This document shows positions 7,971 to 15,546 of a DNA stretch of 58,708 nucleotides, piece by piece. Source of the stretch: Candidatus Aminicenantes bacterium. GTDB lineage: Bacteria; Acidobacteriota; Aminicenantia; Aminicenantales; UBA4085. Under the pieces are notes generated by a model that was given only the letters and a program-made list of their open reading frames with translations, was not told the origin of the DNA and made no database searches. The position numbers were made by a program, and so were the translations under genes. How positions within the stretch are numbered: position 1 is the first letter of the stretch; the number at the start of each line of letters is the position of its first letter. The DNA is taken from assembly GCA_026393855.1 (NCBI GenBank), contig JAPKZJ010000075.1, positions 1 through 58,708 on the forward strand. The letters run 5' to 3'.

Positions 7971-9072
7971 CCGCAAAGAATTCTTAACCCGCCTCTGGAA
8001 CCTCGAGAACGACGAGCGGCCGGGATTTCTGATCGGCTACACCGGGCCGCGGCTCAAGGGCGGCACGCCCGTCCGCAGCGCGCTCTTCTCGACTGAGGGC
8101 CGGGACACGGTTCGGAAGCGCCTGCTCGACCCCGATAAATTCCTCGAAGCCCAGATCGAGGAGATCCACGGCCAGATGGCGTTCAAGGGCGATCTCGTCC
8201 CCGCTCTCTGCCCGACGCTGGGGGTCATCGCCATTCCCTCCGCTTTCGGATGCGAAGTCGTCTGGTGGGAGAACGACTTCCCCTCGGTCCGGCCGCTCGA
8301 GGGGGACGACCCTCGCCGCATGCTCGATCTCGCGATTCCGGCCGTCGCCGACGGCGTGCTCGGCCGCATCCTCGCCTATTCGCGCCTGTTTGTCGAACGG
8401 CTGGGCGGCCGCTACCCGGTCCGGCTGGCCGACATCCAAGGGCCGCTGGACAACGCCGCTCTCGTCATGGGCCACACCCAGCTCTTCGAGGCCATGCTGA
8501 CCCATCCGGCCGAGGTTCACCATCTGCTCGGGATGATCACCGACCTCATGATCGCCTTCGCTCGGGCCCAACGGAATCTCGTCCGGAGCCTGGGCGCAGA
8601 GTTTGTCCCCAGCGGCTTTCAGCCCTGGATCCCGGACGGGCGGGGCCTCTCGATCGCCAACGACACCGGGGTCATGCTCCCCCCCGCCCTGCACGATGAA
8701 TTCGCCGTTCCCTATATCAACCGCTTATCCGAGGAGTTCGGCGGCGTCTACATCCACTCCTGCGGCAACTGGACGCATCTCTTTTCGAGTCTGGAAAAAG
8801 TGCGGGACTTGCGGGGGCTGGAATTCGGGGCCAGCGAGACGCCGTTTGGCCCAGTGGCGGAGCGCTTTGGCGGCCGCATGGTGCTGGCCTGCCGCGTCGG
8901 CCAGCACAAAGACATCCGCTACGACGGCATGGCGGACTACGTGCGAAAGATTATGGCCGCGCGGACGACCAACCGCGGGCTGTTCATCCACGTCGACATC
9001 ACCAACGGCTTGCTCGACGACTCCTGGCCCGAAACGGACCTCGACGAAATCTACGGGCTTCTCGCCCCCTGA
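7963..9072 (+). CDS. URO-D-family protein (MtaA/UroD-like), copy 2
   Basis: The 369-aa protein is a diverged paralog of the gene before it. Near residue 265 it has HSCGNW (H265, C267), the H-x-C-G motif of the URO-D/MtaA family. The N-terminus (DRKEFLTRLWNLENDERPGFLIGY) and C-terminus (DITNGLLDDSWPETDLDEIY) differ from copy 1, and the usual C-terminal zinc cysteine is missing. The start overlaps the upstream gene by 8 bases (stop TGA inside the second gene), so the three genes from 6259 form one coupled operon. Neither copy has a signal sequence. The paired copies may form a heterodimer, but that is inference. Confidence 0.78.
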   Translation: MSDRKEFLTRLWNLENDERPGFLIGYTGPRLKGGTPVRSALFSTEGRDTVRKRLLDPDKFLEAQIEEIHGQMAFKGDLVPALCPTLGVIAIPSAFGCEVVWWENDFPSVRPLEGDDPRRMLDLAIPAVADGVLGRILAYSRLFVERLGGRYPVRLADIQGPLDNAALVMGHTQLFEAMLTHPAEVHHLLGMITDLMIAFARAQRNLVRSLGAEFVPSGFQPWIPDGRGLSIANDTGVMLPPALHDEFAVPYINRLSEEFGGVYIHSCGNWTHLFSSLEKVRDLRGLEFGASETPFGPVAERFGGRMVLACRVGQHKDIRYDGMADYVRKIMAARTTNRGLFIHVDITNGLLDDSWPETDLDEIYGLLAP

Positions 9073-9115
9073 CCCGGCCGGCGGCCGGGCCGCCAAAACG
9101 AACCGTCATTACTCG

Positions 9116-9145
9116 TTGACATCGAACGGGAGCCGGGGATATTCT
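9116..9145 (+). promoter_or_regulatory. Sigma-70-type promoter of the FHA protein gene
   Basis: TTGACA (9116-9121), an 18-base spacer and TATTCT (9140-9145). Transcription would begin near 9152, 23 bases before the ATG at 9175, with AAGGAGG in the leader. A 7-bp GC hairpin (CCCGGCC/GGCCGGG, about 9072-9088) lies upstream, past the URO-D stop codon, without a T run. Confidence 0.65.
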
Positions 9146-9174
9146 TTGACCATTCAGTCTCAAGGAGGACCGCC

Positions 9175-10152
9175 ATGACCCAATCCAACGTCCCCGCCAG
9201 CGTCGCTGCCCGGCTGGTCGGCCGCAACGGCGAATATCTAGGCAACGAATTCTTCATCAAAGGCGACGATTTCCTGATCGGCCGCGCCTTCGAATGCCAC
9301 CTCATGCTGAACGACGAGATGATCTCGAGCCAGCACGCCCGGATCGTCCGTTCGGGTGAGCATTACGAGCTGCAGGATCTCGGATCGACCAACGGCACCT
9401 TCGTCAACGGCGAGAAGATCGCCAAGAAGGTCCTGCGGACGGGCGACAAGCTCATGTTCGGGGCTTTAGAGTTCGAATTCTCGCGTCCGCTCGACGTCAG
9501 CCGGACGATGGTGGCGACCCCCGAGGCCATGGCCGAGCTGGCTAAGGCCAAGGCGCATGCCATCCCGGCCGCGGCTCCGGCTCCGGCCCCGGCCGCGGCG
9601 ATGGAAGTCGTCAAGATCCCCAAGGCGGCCCCAGGCCATCCGCTGGCCGGGCTGATCCCGGGCGTACTGATGGGCCTTCTCATTGCCTACATCGTGCCGC
9701 TCCTGGCTGCGGCTTTCCAGTTAAATAAGCTGGGCAATTTGACCGTTACGGGCGTCGGACAATTCTTGAAAAGCTGGGCCGGCACCTTCCCCGGCATGCA
9801 TACGCATGTCGGATTGGCATCCTTCGACCTGAGCAACATGACCAGCTTGATTGCCCTCATCGGCTTGGCCCTAGGGCCGTTCGTAGGCGGATTCCTCGCC
9901 CGCCGCTTGGGCCGCCGCGGTCAGATCGGTACAGCCTTGGCATTTGCCATCAGCTATGCCGTTGTCGCGCTCATCATCCAGATCGCCGTGTTTAAAGCGG
10001 CTTTCTCGGATCTGCCCTTGTCCTACCCGGGAATCGTTCGTTCGTTGGGCCCCTGGGGTAATTTCGTAGTCGTCCTGGCGTACTTCGTAGGGGTGGTTTT
10101 CGTCATCAGCCTCATCGGGGGGCTTTTCGGCCGAAGCCGCAAATCGGACTAG
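9175..10152 (+). CDS. FHA-domain membrane protein
   Basis: The 325-aa product has an N-terminal forkhead-associated domain (about residues 12-100) with the phosphothreonine-binding residues R37 (IGRAFECH), S51-S52 and H54 (SSQHARI) and N73 (LGSTNGTFVNG). An Ala/Pro linker (about 125-140) leads to about four membrane helices (about 157-178, 220-238, 250-275, 295-316). FHA domains read phosphothreonine marks, so the protein may tether a Ser/Thr-kinase signal to the membrane. No kinase gene is in this window. A good promoter and an AAGGAGG ribosome binding site support the start. The helical part resembles no transporter family I can name. Confidence 0.85.
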   Translation: MTQSNVPASVAARLVGRNGEYLGNEFFIKGDDFLIGRAFECHLMLNDEMISSQHARIVRSGEHYELQDLGSTNGTFVNGEKIAKKVLRTGDKLMFGALEFEFSRPLDVSRTMVATPEAMAELAKAKAHAIPAAAPAPAPAAAMEVVKIPKAAPGHPLAGLIPGVLMGLLIAYIVPLLAAAFQLNKLGNLTVTGVGQFLKSWAGTFPGMHTHVGLASFDLSNMTSLIALIGLALGPFVGGFLARRLGRRGQIGTALAFAISYAVVALIIQIAVFKAAFSDLPLSYPGIVRSLGPWGNFVVVLAYFVGVVFVISLIGGLFGRSRKSD

Positions 10153-10230
10153 CCGCGAGACGCGCCTGCGGGAGTAGGGGGGGATCCCGCCCTTCGCCCC
10201 CCGGCTATTCTGTATGTGTCTGGGTAATCG

Positions 10231-12564
10231 ATGAGACCTTATGATACGCCGCGGGAATTCGACTGGGTCAGGCGCGCCTTAGGCTGGAAGACGGAAGGGG
10301 GCACTCTTCGCTTCGACCTCGAAACGGCCTGGGGCCGGAGCGCCCGACTGTCGTTCCGTTTCATTGCCGTTGATATCGTCCGCTGGACGTTCGTCCCCAA
10401 AGGCTCGGCGGAACCCCGCCCGACGGAATCGATACACCCTTCGACCGGCTTCAAGCCGCCGGCCTGGCAGGTTCGGCCTCTGCCGGGCGGCTTAGAGGTC
10501 ACGGGTCTGCAAGGCGGGCTGAAAATCGATTTCGATCCCTGGGTCATGCGTTTCCTCGACCGCCGCGGCCGGCCCCTGCTGGCCGAAAATCCCGCGGACA
10601 TGGACGGCCTCGGCCATCCCTTCGTCCCGCCCCTCGGCTTCGTCCGCGACAGCCGTGCCGTCTCCCGGGTGACCCAGTCCTTCAAGCTCGGTCCGGACGA
10701 GCATCTCTACGGCCTGGGCGAAAAGTTCACCCGTTTGGACAAGGCCGGCGCCCGGCTCGTCTCCTGGACCCAAGACGCTCTCGGTTCGACCAGCGAACGA
10801 TCCCACAAGAACGTCCCGTTCCTCTGGAGCACCCGCGGCTGGGGCCTATTCGTCGACGGCGGCGCGCGGATCGCCTGGGACTTGGGCGCCCAAAGCACGC
10901 AATCGTTTACCGTGACCGCGGATCAAGGGACGCTGGATGCCTATGCGATCTTCGGTCCCGGGCCGGCCGCGATCCTCAAGCGCTACGCCGACCTCACTGG
11001 CTATGCGCCCGTGCCGCCGAAATGGAGCTTCGGGCTTTGGGTGTCGTCGGGCGGGACTTATCGGACCCAGGCCGCCATCGAGGCCCTCGTCGACGGATTG
11101 GGAGAGCACGGCATCCCGGCCGGCGTCGTCCACATCGATCCTTGGTGGATGCAGTGGCGGCGATACTGCGATTTCCGTTGGGACCGCGACGCCTTCCCCC
11201 ACCCCGACAGCCTGATCCGCAAGCTTCACGGCCTCGGGCTCAAGCTCTGCCTCTGGGAGCATCCCTACGTCTCGATCGAGAGCGACTTGTTCGAGCTGGG
11301 CAAACGCGAGGGCTTCTTCCTCAAGCGGCCTGACGGCGGAGTTTACGTTATCGACTATGGGCTGTCGCTGGCGCCCCGGCCGGACGGCATCGTGCGGCGG
11401 GCCCGGCGCGCGGACTCCTGGAACGCCCGCGTCGCGATTATCGATCTCACCAATCCCGAGGCGCGCCGGTGGTTCAAGGATCTTCACCGGCCGCTGCTCC
11501 GGCAAGGCGTCGATGTCTTCAAGACGGACTTCGGGGAGGACATTCCGGCCGACGCCGTCTTCCATGACGGAACGACCGGCGCGACACGGCATAATCTCTA
11601 CCCGCTCCTCTACAACCAGGCCGTGGACGAGGTGACGCGCGAGGAGCGCGGCTACGGGCTGGTCTGGAGCCGCTCCGGCACGGCCGGAAGCCAGCGCTTT
11701 CCCGTGGCCTGGTCGGGCGACCCGGCCGCCGACTGGGACAGCCTGGCGGCCACCATTCGGGGCGGACTGTGCGCCGGGCTCTCCGGCATCCCGTTCTGGA
11801 GCCACGATATCGGCGGCTACCGGGGCAAGCCGACGCCCGATCTCTATATCCGCTGGGCCCAGTTCGGGCTGCTCTGCTCACACAGCCGGATGCACGGCGA
11901 CGGACCGCGCGAGCCGTGGATCTTCGGACCCGACGCTCTGCGGATCGTCCGAAAATTCGTCCGCCTTCGCTATCGGCTTTTCCCGTATCTCTACAGCCTG
12001 GCCCATGAGGCGGCGGCGACGGGCCTGCCCGTAATGCGGGCGCTGCCGTTGGCCTTCCCTGATGATCCGAGCGTCCATGGCCACGACCTCGAGTTCATGC
12101 TGGGGCCTTGGCTTCTCATCGCCCCCGTCGTCGATCCGTCGGGGACAAGAACCGTCTACCTACCTCACCTGGATACAGCCAAGCAGGGGACAAAAGGCGC
12201 CAAGGGCGAAAAGAGAAAAACGGCCCCTTCACCGGAAAACGGCGAGGGCGGCGAGTGGATCGATTATTGGACCGGCGACCGATACGCCGCCGGACAGAGC
12301 CTCAAGCTCAAGGTGCCCCTATCGCGCATCCCGATCTTCGTCCGGGCCGGGGCCATTCTGCCGATGATGGCCGACGCCGAGCGGATTCCCGAAGGGCCGA
12401 TCGAAAAGCTGATTATCCATATCTACGCCGACGCCAAGTCCTCGTTCACGCTTTTAGAGGACGAGGGTCGGACGCGCTTCGATCTCGATCGGCGGGGAAA
12501 CCATTATGCGTTGGCCGTGAAAGGCTGGCGACCAAAGCACGACCTTAAGATCATCTGGCGATAA
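10231..12564 (+). CDS. GH31 glycosidase (alpha-xylosidase / alpha-glucosidase type)
   Basis: The 777-aa enzyme has the GH31 order: an N-terminal mutarotase-like beta domain (about 1-240), a (beta/alpha)8 catalytic domain (about 255-600) and C-terminal beta domains. The nucleophile is D433 in VFKTDFGED and the acid/base D497 in AWSGDPAADW, 64 residues apart as in the family. KTDFGE is the motif of YicI-like alpha-xylosidases, although alpha-glucosidase activity is also possible. No signal sequence is seen, so it probably works in the cytoplasm. A charged, low-complexity insert of about 25-30 residues (around 650-676, GTKGAKGEKRKTAPSPENG) splits the usual VYLP and WIDYW pair. The ribosome binding site at ATG 10231 is weak. 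Confidence 0.9.
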   Translation: MRPYDTPREFDWVRRALGWKTEGGTLRFDLETAWGRSARLSFRFIAVDIVRWTFVPKGSAEPRPTESIHPSTGFKPPAWQVRPLPGGLEVTGLQGGLKIDFDPWVMRFLDRRGRPLLAENPADMDGLGHPFVPPLGFVRDSRAVSRVTQSFKLGPDEHLYGLGEKFTRLDKAGARLVSWTQDALGSTSERSHKNVPFLWSTRGWGLFVDGGARIAWDLGAQSTQSFTVTADQGTLDAYAIFGPGPAAILKRYADLTGYAPVPPKWSFGLWVSSGGTYRTQAAIEALVDGLGEHGIPAGVVHIDPWWMQWRRYCDFRWDRDAFPHPDSLIRKLHGLGLKLCLWEHPYVSIESDLFELGKREGFFLKRPDGGVYVIDYGLSLAPRPDGIVRRARRADSWNARVAIIDLTNPEARRWFKDLHRPLLRQGVDVFKTDFGEDIPADAVFHDGTTGATRHNLYPLLYNQAVDEVTREERGYGLVWSRSGTAGSQRFPVAWSGDPAADWDSLAATIRGGLCAGLSGIPFWSHDIGGYRGKPTPDLYIRWAQFGLLCSHSRMHGDGPREPWIFGPDALRIVRKFVRLRYRLFPYLYSLAHEAAATGLPVMRALPLAFPDDPSVHGHDLEFMLGPWLLIAPVVDPSGTRTVYLPHLDTAKQGTKGAKGEKRKTAPSPENGEGGEWIDYWTGDRYAAGQSLKLKVPLSRIPIFVRAGAILPMMADAERIPEGPIEKLIIHIYADAKSSFTLLEDEGRTRFDLDRRGNHYALAVKGWRPKHDLKIIWR

Positions 12565-12633
12565 AGCTCGTTCGCGGTTTGACCCGCCGGGTGGCCTGTG
12601 ATAAAAAACCGCTTGAAAGCTCCGCACTTGGAT

Positions 12634-13521
12634 ATGCCTAAACGGCTTTTTATCCTTCTGGCGGCATCCGCCGTCGTAGCCATCTCGCTAGCCCACGCCC
12701 AACAGAAAACCGATGTTACGCCCGCTCCCTCCTACCGGGAAGACGCGGACTGGAACCGCCGCCATCCGGGCTTGGACACGGACGTCTCCCTTTATCTCAA
12801 CCAGTGGCGGGATTCGCCGCCTCACGAGGGTCACGGCGGGCTGGTCGAGCGGGAGATTCTCCGGCGGGGCGATCCCTTCAAGCCGGCACAGAAAGGCGCG
12901 GTCCTGCGGTTTCTGAAAACCTACAACCAGGCCGAGCTGGCCGGCGGGGCGGAGACGCGGGATTACAGCGATCCTCGCGAGCAGGTTTTTCTATACGTCA
13001 TGAACGGGCGCGGCACCCTGACGATCAAGGACAAAGCCGTCGCGCTCGAGGACGGATCGGCCGTCGTGATCCCGCCGGGAATCACATATCGACTGAAAAA
13101 CCCCGGCCTGGCGCCGCTCGAGCTCCTGCTAGCCGCCGAGGAGACACCGGCGGATTTCGTACCGAACCGGACGATCTCCGTCGGACGATGCGGCGATTCC
13201 CTGCCGCTGCTGGGGGCCCATTGGGCCCATATCGCCCGGCCGTTCATCTACGACATCGAGCCGAAATTCCGGAACCCCATGGGCTTCGTCCCCGTGTCGA
13301 TCGACGAGTTCGATATCGCCCAGCCGCACTCGCATCCGGCGGCCGCGGAGGAGATCTGGCTCCAGGTCAAGGGGCGCAGCCTTCTTCTGCTCGGGAACCG
13401 GCTTTTCAACCAGGAGCCCGGCGAAGCTTTCCTCGTTCCTCCGAACAATCTGGTTCCGCACAGCTCAATCAACGCCGGCGGTGAGCCGATGCTTTGGCTG
13501 TTCTTCGGATGCCGGAAGTGA
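12634..13521 (+). CDS. Exported bicupin protein, paralog 1
   Basis: The 295-aa product starts at ATG 12634, which gives a clean signal sequence (MPKRLFILL to SLAHA, then QQKTD); a GTG at 12598 would spoil it. Two cupin domains follow. The second (about 215-295) keeps metal ligands: QPHSHP with a Glu further on (EEIW) and a last His in VPHSS. The first (about 105-185) has lost its histidines. Roughly half the residues agree with the gene at 14632, including the shared N-terminal HPGLDTDV and EGHGG blocks. It opens a seven-gene operon encoding exported proteins and a transporter. Enzyme activity (dioxygenase, isomerase or binding) cannot be assigned. Confidence 0.8.
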   Translation: MPKRLFILLAASAVVAISLAHAQQKTDVTPAPSYREDADWNRRHPGLDTDVSLYLNQWRDSPPHEGHGGLVEREILRRGDPFKPAQKGAVLRFLKTYNQAELAGGAETRDYSDPREQVFLYVMNGRGTLTIKDKAVALEDGSAVVIPPGITYRLKNPGLAPLELLLAAEETPADFVPNRTISVGRCGDSLPLLGAHWAHIARPFIYDIEPKFRNPMGFVPVSIDEFDIAQPHSHPAAAEEIWLQVKGRSLLLLGNRLFNQEPGEAFLVPPNNLVPHSSINAGGEPMLWLFFGCRK

Positions 13522-13531
13522 GAGGAAACCA

Positions 13532-14593
13532 ATGAAACGCGAGCCCGCGCCTTGTGACCGGCGAACGTTCCTCAAAACGGCCGGCTGGGGTATGGTCGGA
13601 GCCGGCCTGGCTGGGAGCCCGTTGTGGAGCGGCGCCGGGAGACCCCGGATCGAGGCCGCCGCAAATCCGGCCGCCCGCCCGGCGGTGGGCGCTGCCTCCC
13701 GGGTCGCTCTGGTCAAAGGGCGGGATCGGCGCGAGATCATCTTCCAGTCGCTCAAGCTCATCGAGGACGACGTTTGGGCGGCCGTCGACCGGAAGAAGCG
13801 CGTCCTGATCAAGCCCAACATGGCCGTGGACAAGAACCCCCTGGCCATCACCCACGTCGACGCCGTGCGGGCGGTCCTGGAATTTCTCAAGCCGCGCTGC
13901 ACGAAGCCGATCACAGTAGCCGAGTCCGGCGTCCTCAACACCGCGGCCGGCTTCAAGGCCAACGGCTACGAAGCATTGGTCAAGGAATTCGGCGTCTCCC
14001 TCGTCGATCTCAACGCCTCGCCTTCGTGGAAGCCCTATTACGTCTTCACCAAAGATCAGGCGCCCCAGCCGATCCGGGTCTACGCCGATTTCGTCGATCC
14101 CAACGTCTGCCTCATCTCGCTGGCCCGGATGAAGACCCACGACACCGTGCTCGTCACACTCTCTCTCAAGAACGTGCTGATGGCCGCACCCGTCAACGAC
14201 TACAAGAAAAGCGACAAGGGCTTTCTCCACGGCGCGGAGAAGTCCCTCAACGACATCATGCACTTCAATCTCTTTCACATGGCCCACCGGGTCTGGCCCG
14301 ACCTGGCCGTCATCGATGGCTTCGAGTCGATGGAGGGCCACGGCCCGGCCTGGGGAACGCCGCTCGACACGCGGCTGGCCTTGGCCAGCCGCGATCCGCT
14401 GGCCGCGGACATCGTCGGCACAAAAATCATGGGCTTTGATTCGTCGCGCATCCTCTACCTCAGGACCATGGCCGAGGCGGGGCTGGGCGCGGGCGATGTG
14501 GAAAAAATCCCGATTCTGGGGACGCCGCTCGAGTCGTGCCTTTTCAAGTTCAAGGCCGGCCCAAAGATGACCGAGATCTATCATCTGACATAG
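13532..14593 (+). CDS. Tat-exported DUF362 protein, paralog 1
   Basis: The 353-aa product begins at ATG 13532 (AGAGGA upstream), 10 bases after the bicupin stop. The N-terminus has a twin-arginine signal (DRRTFLKTAGWG) and a hydrophobic stretch, so it is exported folded, often a sign of a bound cofactor. The body matches DUF362: VALVKG, VLIKPNM, THVDAVRAVLEFL, ARMKTHDTV, SLKNVLMAAP, and AADIVGTKIMGF near the end. It has no ferredoxin-type cysteine cluster, unlike some DUF362 proteins. The biochemical role of the family is unknown. A paralog lies four genes on (17502-18581) with the same operon, which suggests that two related substrates or subunits are handled. Confidence 0.85.
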   Translation: MKREPAPCDRRTFLKTAGWGMVGAGLAGSPLWSGAGRPRIEAAANPAARPAVGAASRVALVKGRDRREIIFQSLKLIEDDVWAAVDRKKRVLIKPNMAVDKNPLAITHVDAVRAVLEFLKPRCTKPITVAESGVLNTAAGFKANGYEALVKEFGVSLVDLNASPSWKPYYVFTKDQAPQPIRVYADFVDPNVCLISLARMKTHDTVLVTLSLKNVLMAAPVNDYKKSDKGFLHGAEKSLNDIMHFNLFHMAHRVWPDLAVIDGFESMEGHGPAWGTPLDTRLALASRDPLAADIVGTKIMGFDSSRILYLRTMAEAGLGAGDVEKIPILGTPLESCLFKFKAGPKMTEIYHLT

Positions 14594-14631
14594 AGGGCCG
14601 GGCCTGCGCCCACGGCCCCCGAGGAGTGATC

Positions 14632-15534
14632 ATGAAGCAAATCGTTCCCGTTCTGAGCGGAGCCGTCTTGCTGGCCATGGCCCTGGCCTTCGGCCAGGTC
14701 CAGTCGAAGCTCACCGTCGAGCCCGACCCGTCATTCGCCGAAGACGCGCTGTCCAATCACCGCCACCCCGGCCTGGACACGGACGTCTACCTCTACATCA
14801 ACCACTGGCGCAACTCCGTGCCTTACGAGGGCCACGGCGGCTTCATCGAGCGTGACATCCTGACGCCCGGCGACCCGCTCGCCCCGCCCAGGCGCGGAGC
14901 GGTGCTGAAATACATCAAGGCCTACAAGCGGGCGGCCCTGGAGCCCCGCACCAACTCCCGGCCTTTCAAGAGTGCCGACGAACAGGTCTTCCTCTACGTC
15001 AACGGCGGCTCGGGCAAGGTCGAATCGGCGGGCCAATCGAAGGAGATCAGCGACGGCACGGCCGTCTTTATCCCGGCCGGCGTCGAGTTCCGCGTCCTCA
15101 ACCCGAGCGATTGCTTCCTGGAGGCGATCATGGTCGTCGAGGGGACGACACCCGGCTTCGTCCCGAACAAGACGATTTCCGTCGGGGACTACCATAACTC
15201 CGTACCGAGCATCGGCATGCACTGGGCCCACATCGGGCGCGGCTTCGGCTGGGACACGCCGCCCAAGTTTGCCAACCCGGTGGGCTTCGCCATCGTCTCC
15301 ATCGACAAGTTCGACATCGCCCAGCCGCACGTCCACGGCCCCGGCTGCGAAGAGATCTGGTGCCAGCTCAAGGGCACAAGCCTCTTGTTGCTCGGCAACC
15401 GTCTCTTCCACCAGGAGCCGGGCGAGGCCTTCCTGATCCCGCCGAACCGGAAAGTCCCCCACAGCTCCATCAACGCCACGGACGAGCCTATGCTCTGGCT
15501 GTACATGGGCAATCGCCACGACCAGGCCAAGTAA
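14632..15534 (+). CDS. Exported bicupin protein, paralog 2
   Basis: The 300-aa product starts at ATG 14632 (GAGGAG upstream) with a signal sequence ending near AFGQVQS. It aligns along its whole length with the bicupin at 12634. The C-terminal cupin keeps QPHVHG with a following Glu (CEEIW) and VPHSS, matching a 3-His/1-Glu metal site; the N-terminal cupin lacks histidines. The spacing of gene pairs (bicupin then DUF362, again with a cupin ahead of DUF362) suggests a block duplication followed by divergence. It would act in the periplasm. No reaction can be named. Confidence 0.8.
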   Translation: MKQIVPVLSGAVLLAMALAFGQVQSKLTVEPDPSFAEDALSNHRHPGLDTDVYLYINHWRNSVPYEGHGGFIERDILTPGDPLAPPRRGAVLKYIKAYKRAALEPRTNSRPFKSADEQVFLYVNGGSGKVESAGQSKEISDGTAVFIPAGVEFRVLNPSDCFLEAIMVVEGTTPGFVPNKTISVGDYHNSVPSIGMHWAHIGRGFGWDTPPKFANPVGFAIVSIDKFDIAQPHVHGPGCEEIWCQLKGTSLLLLGNRLFHQEPGEAFLIPPNRKVPHSSINATDEPMLWLYMGNRHDQAK

Positions 15535-15546
15535 AGGAACGATCCG

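Noticed and set aside
6813-9072. The two URO-D genes as heme-pathway hemE.
   Set aside because: They carry H-x-C-G, which HemE lacks, lie beside a sugar isomerase, and occur with two further copies.
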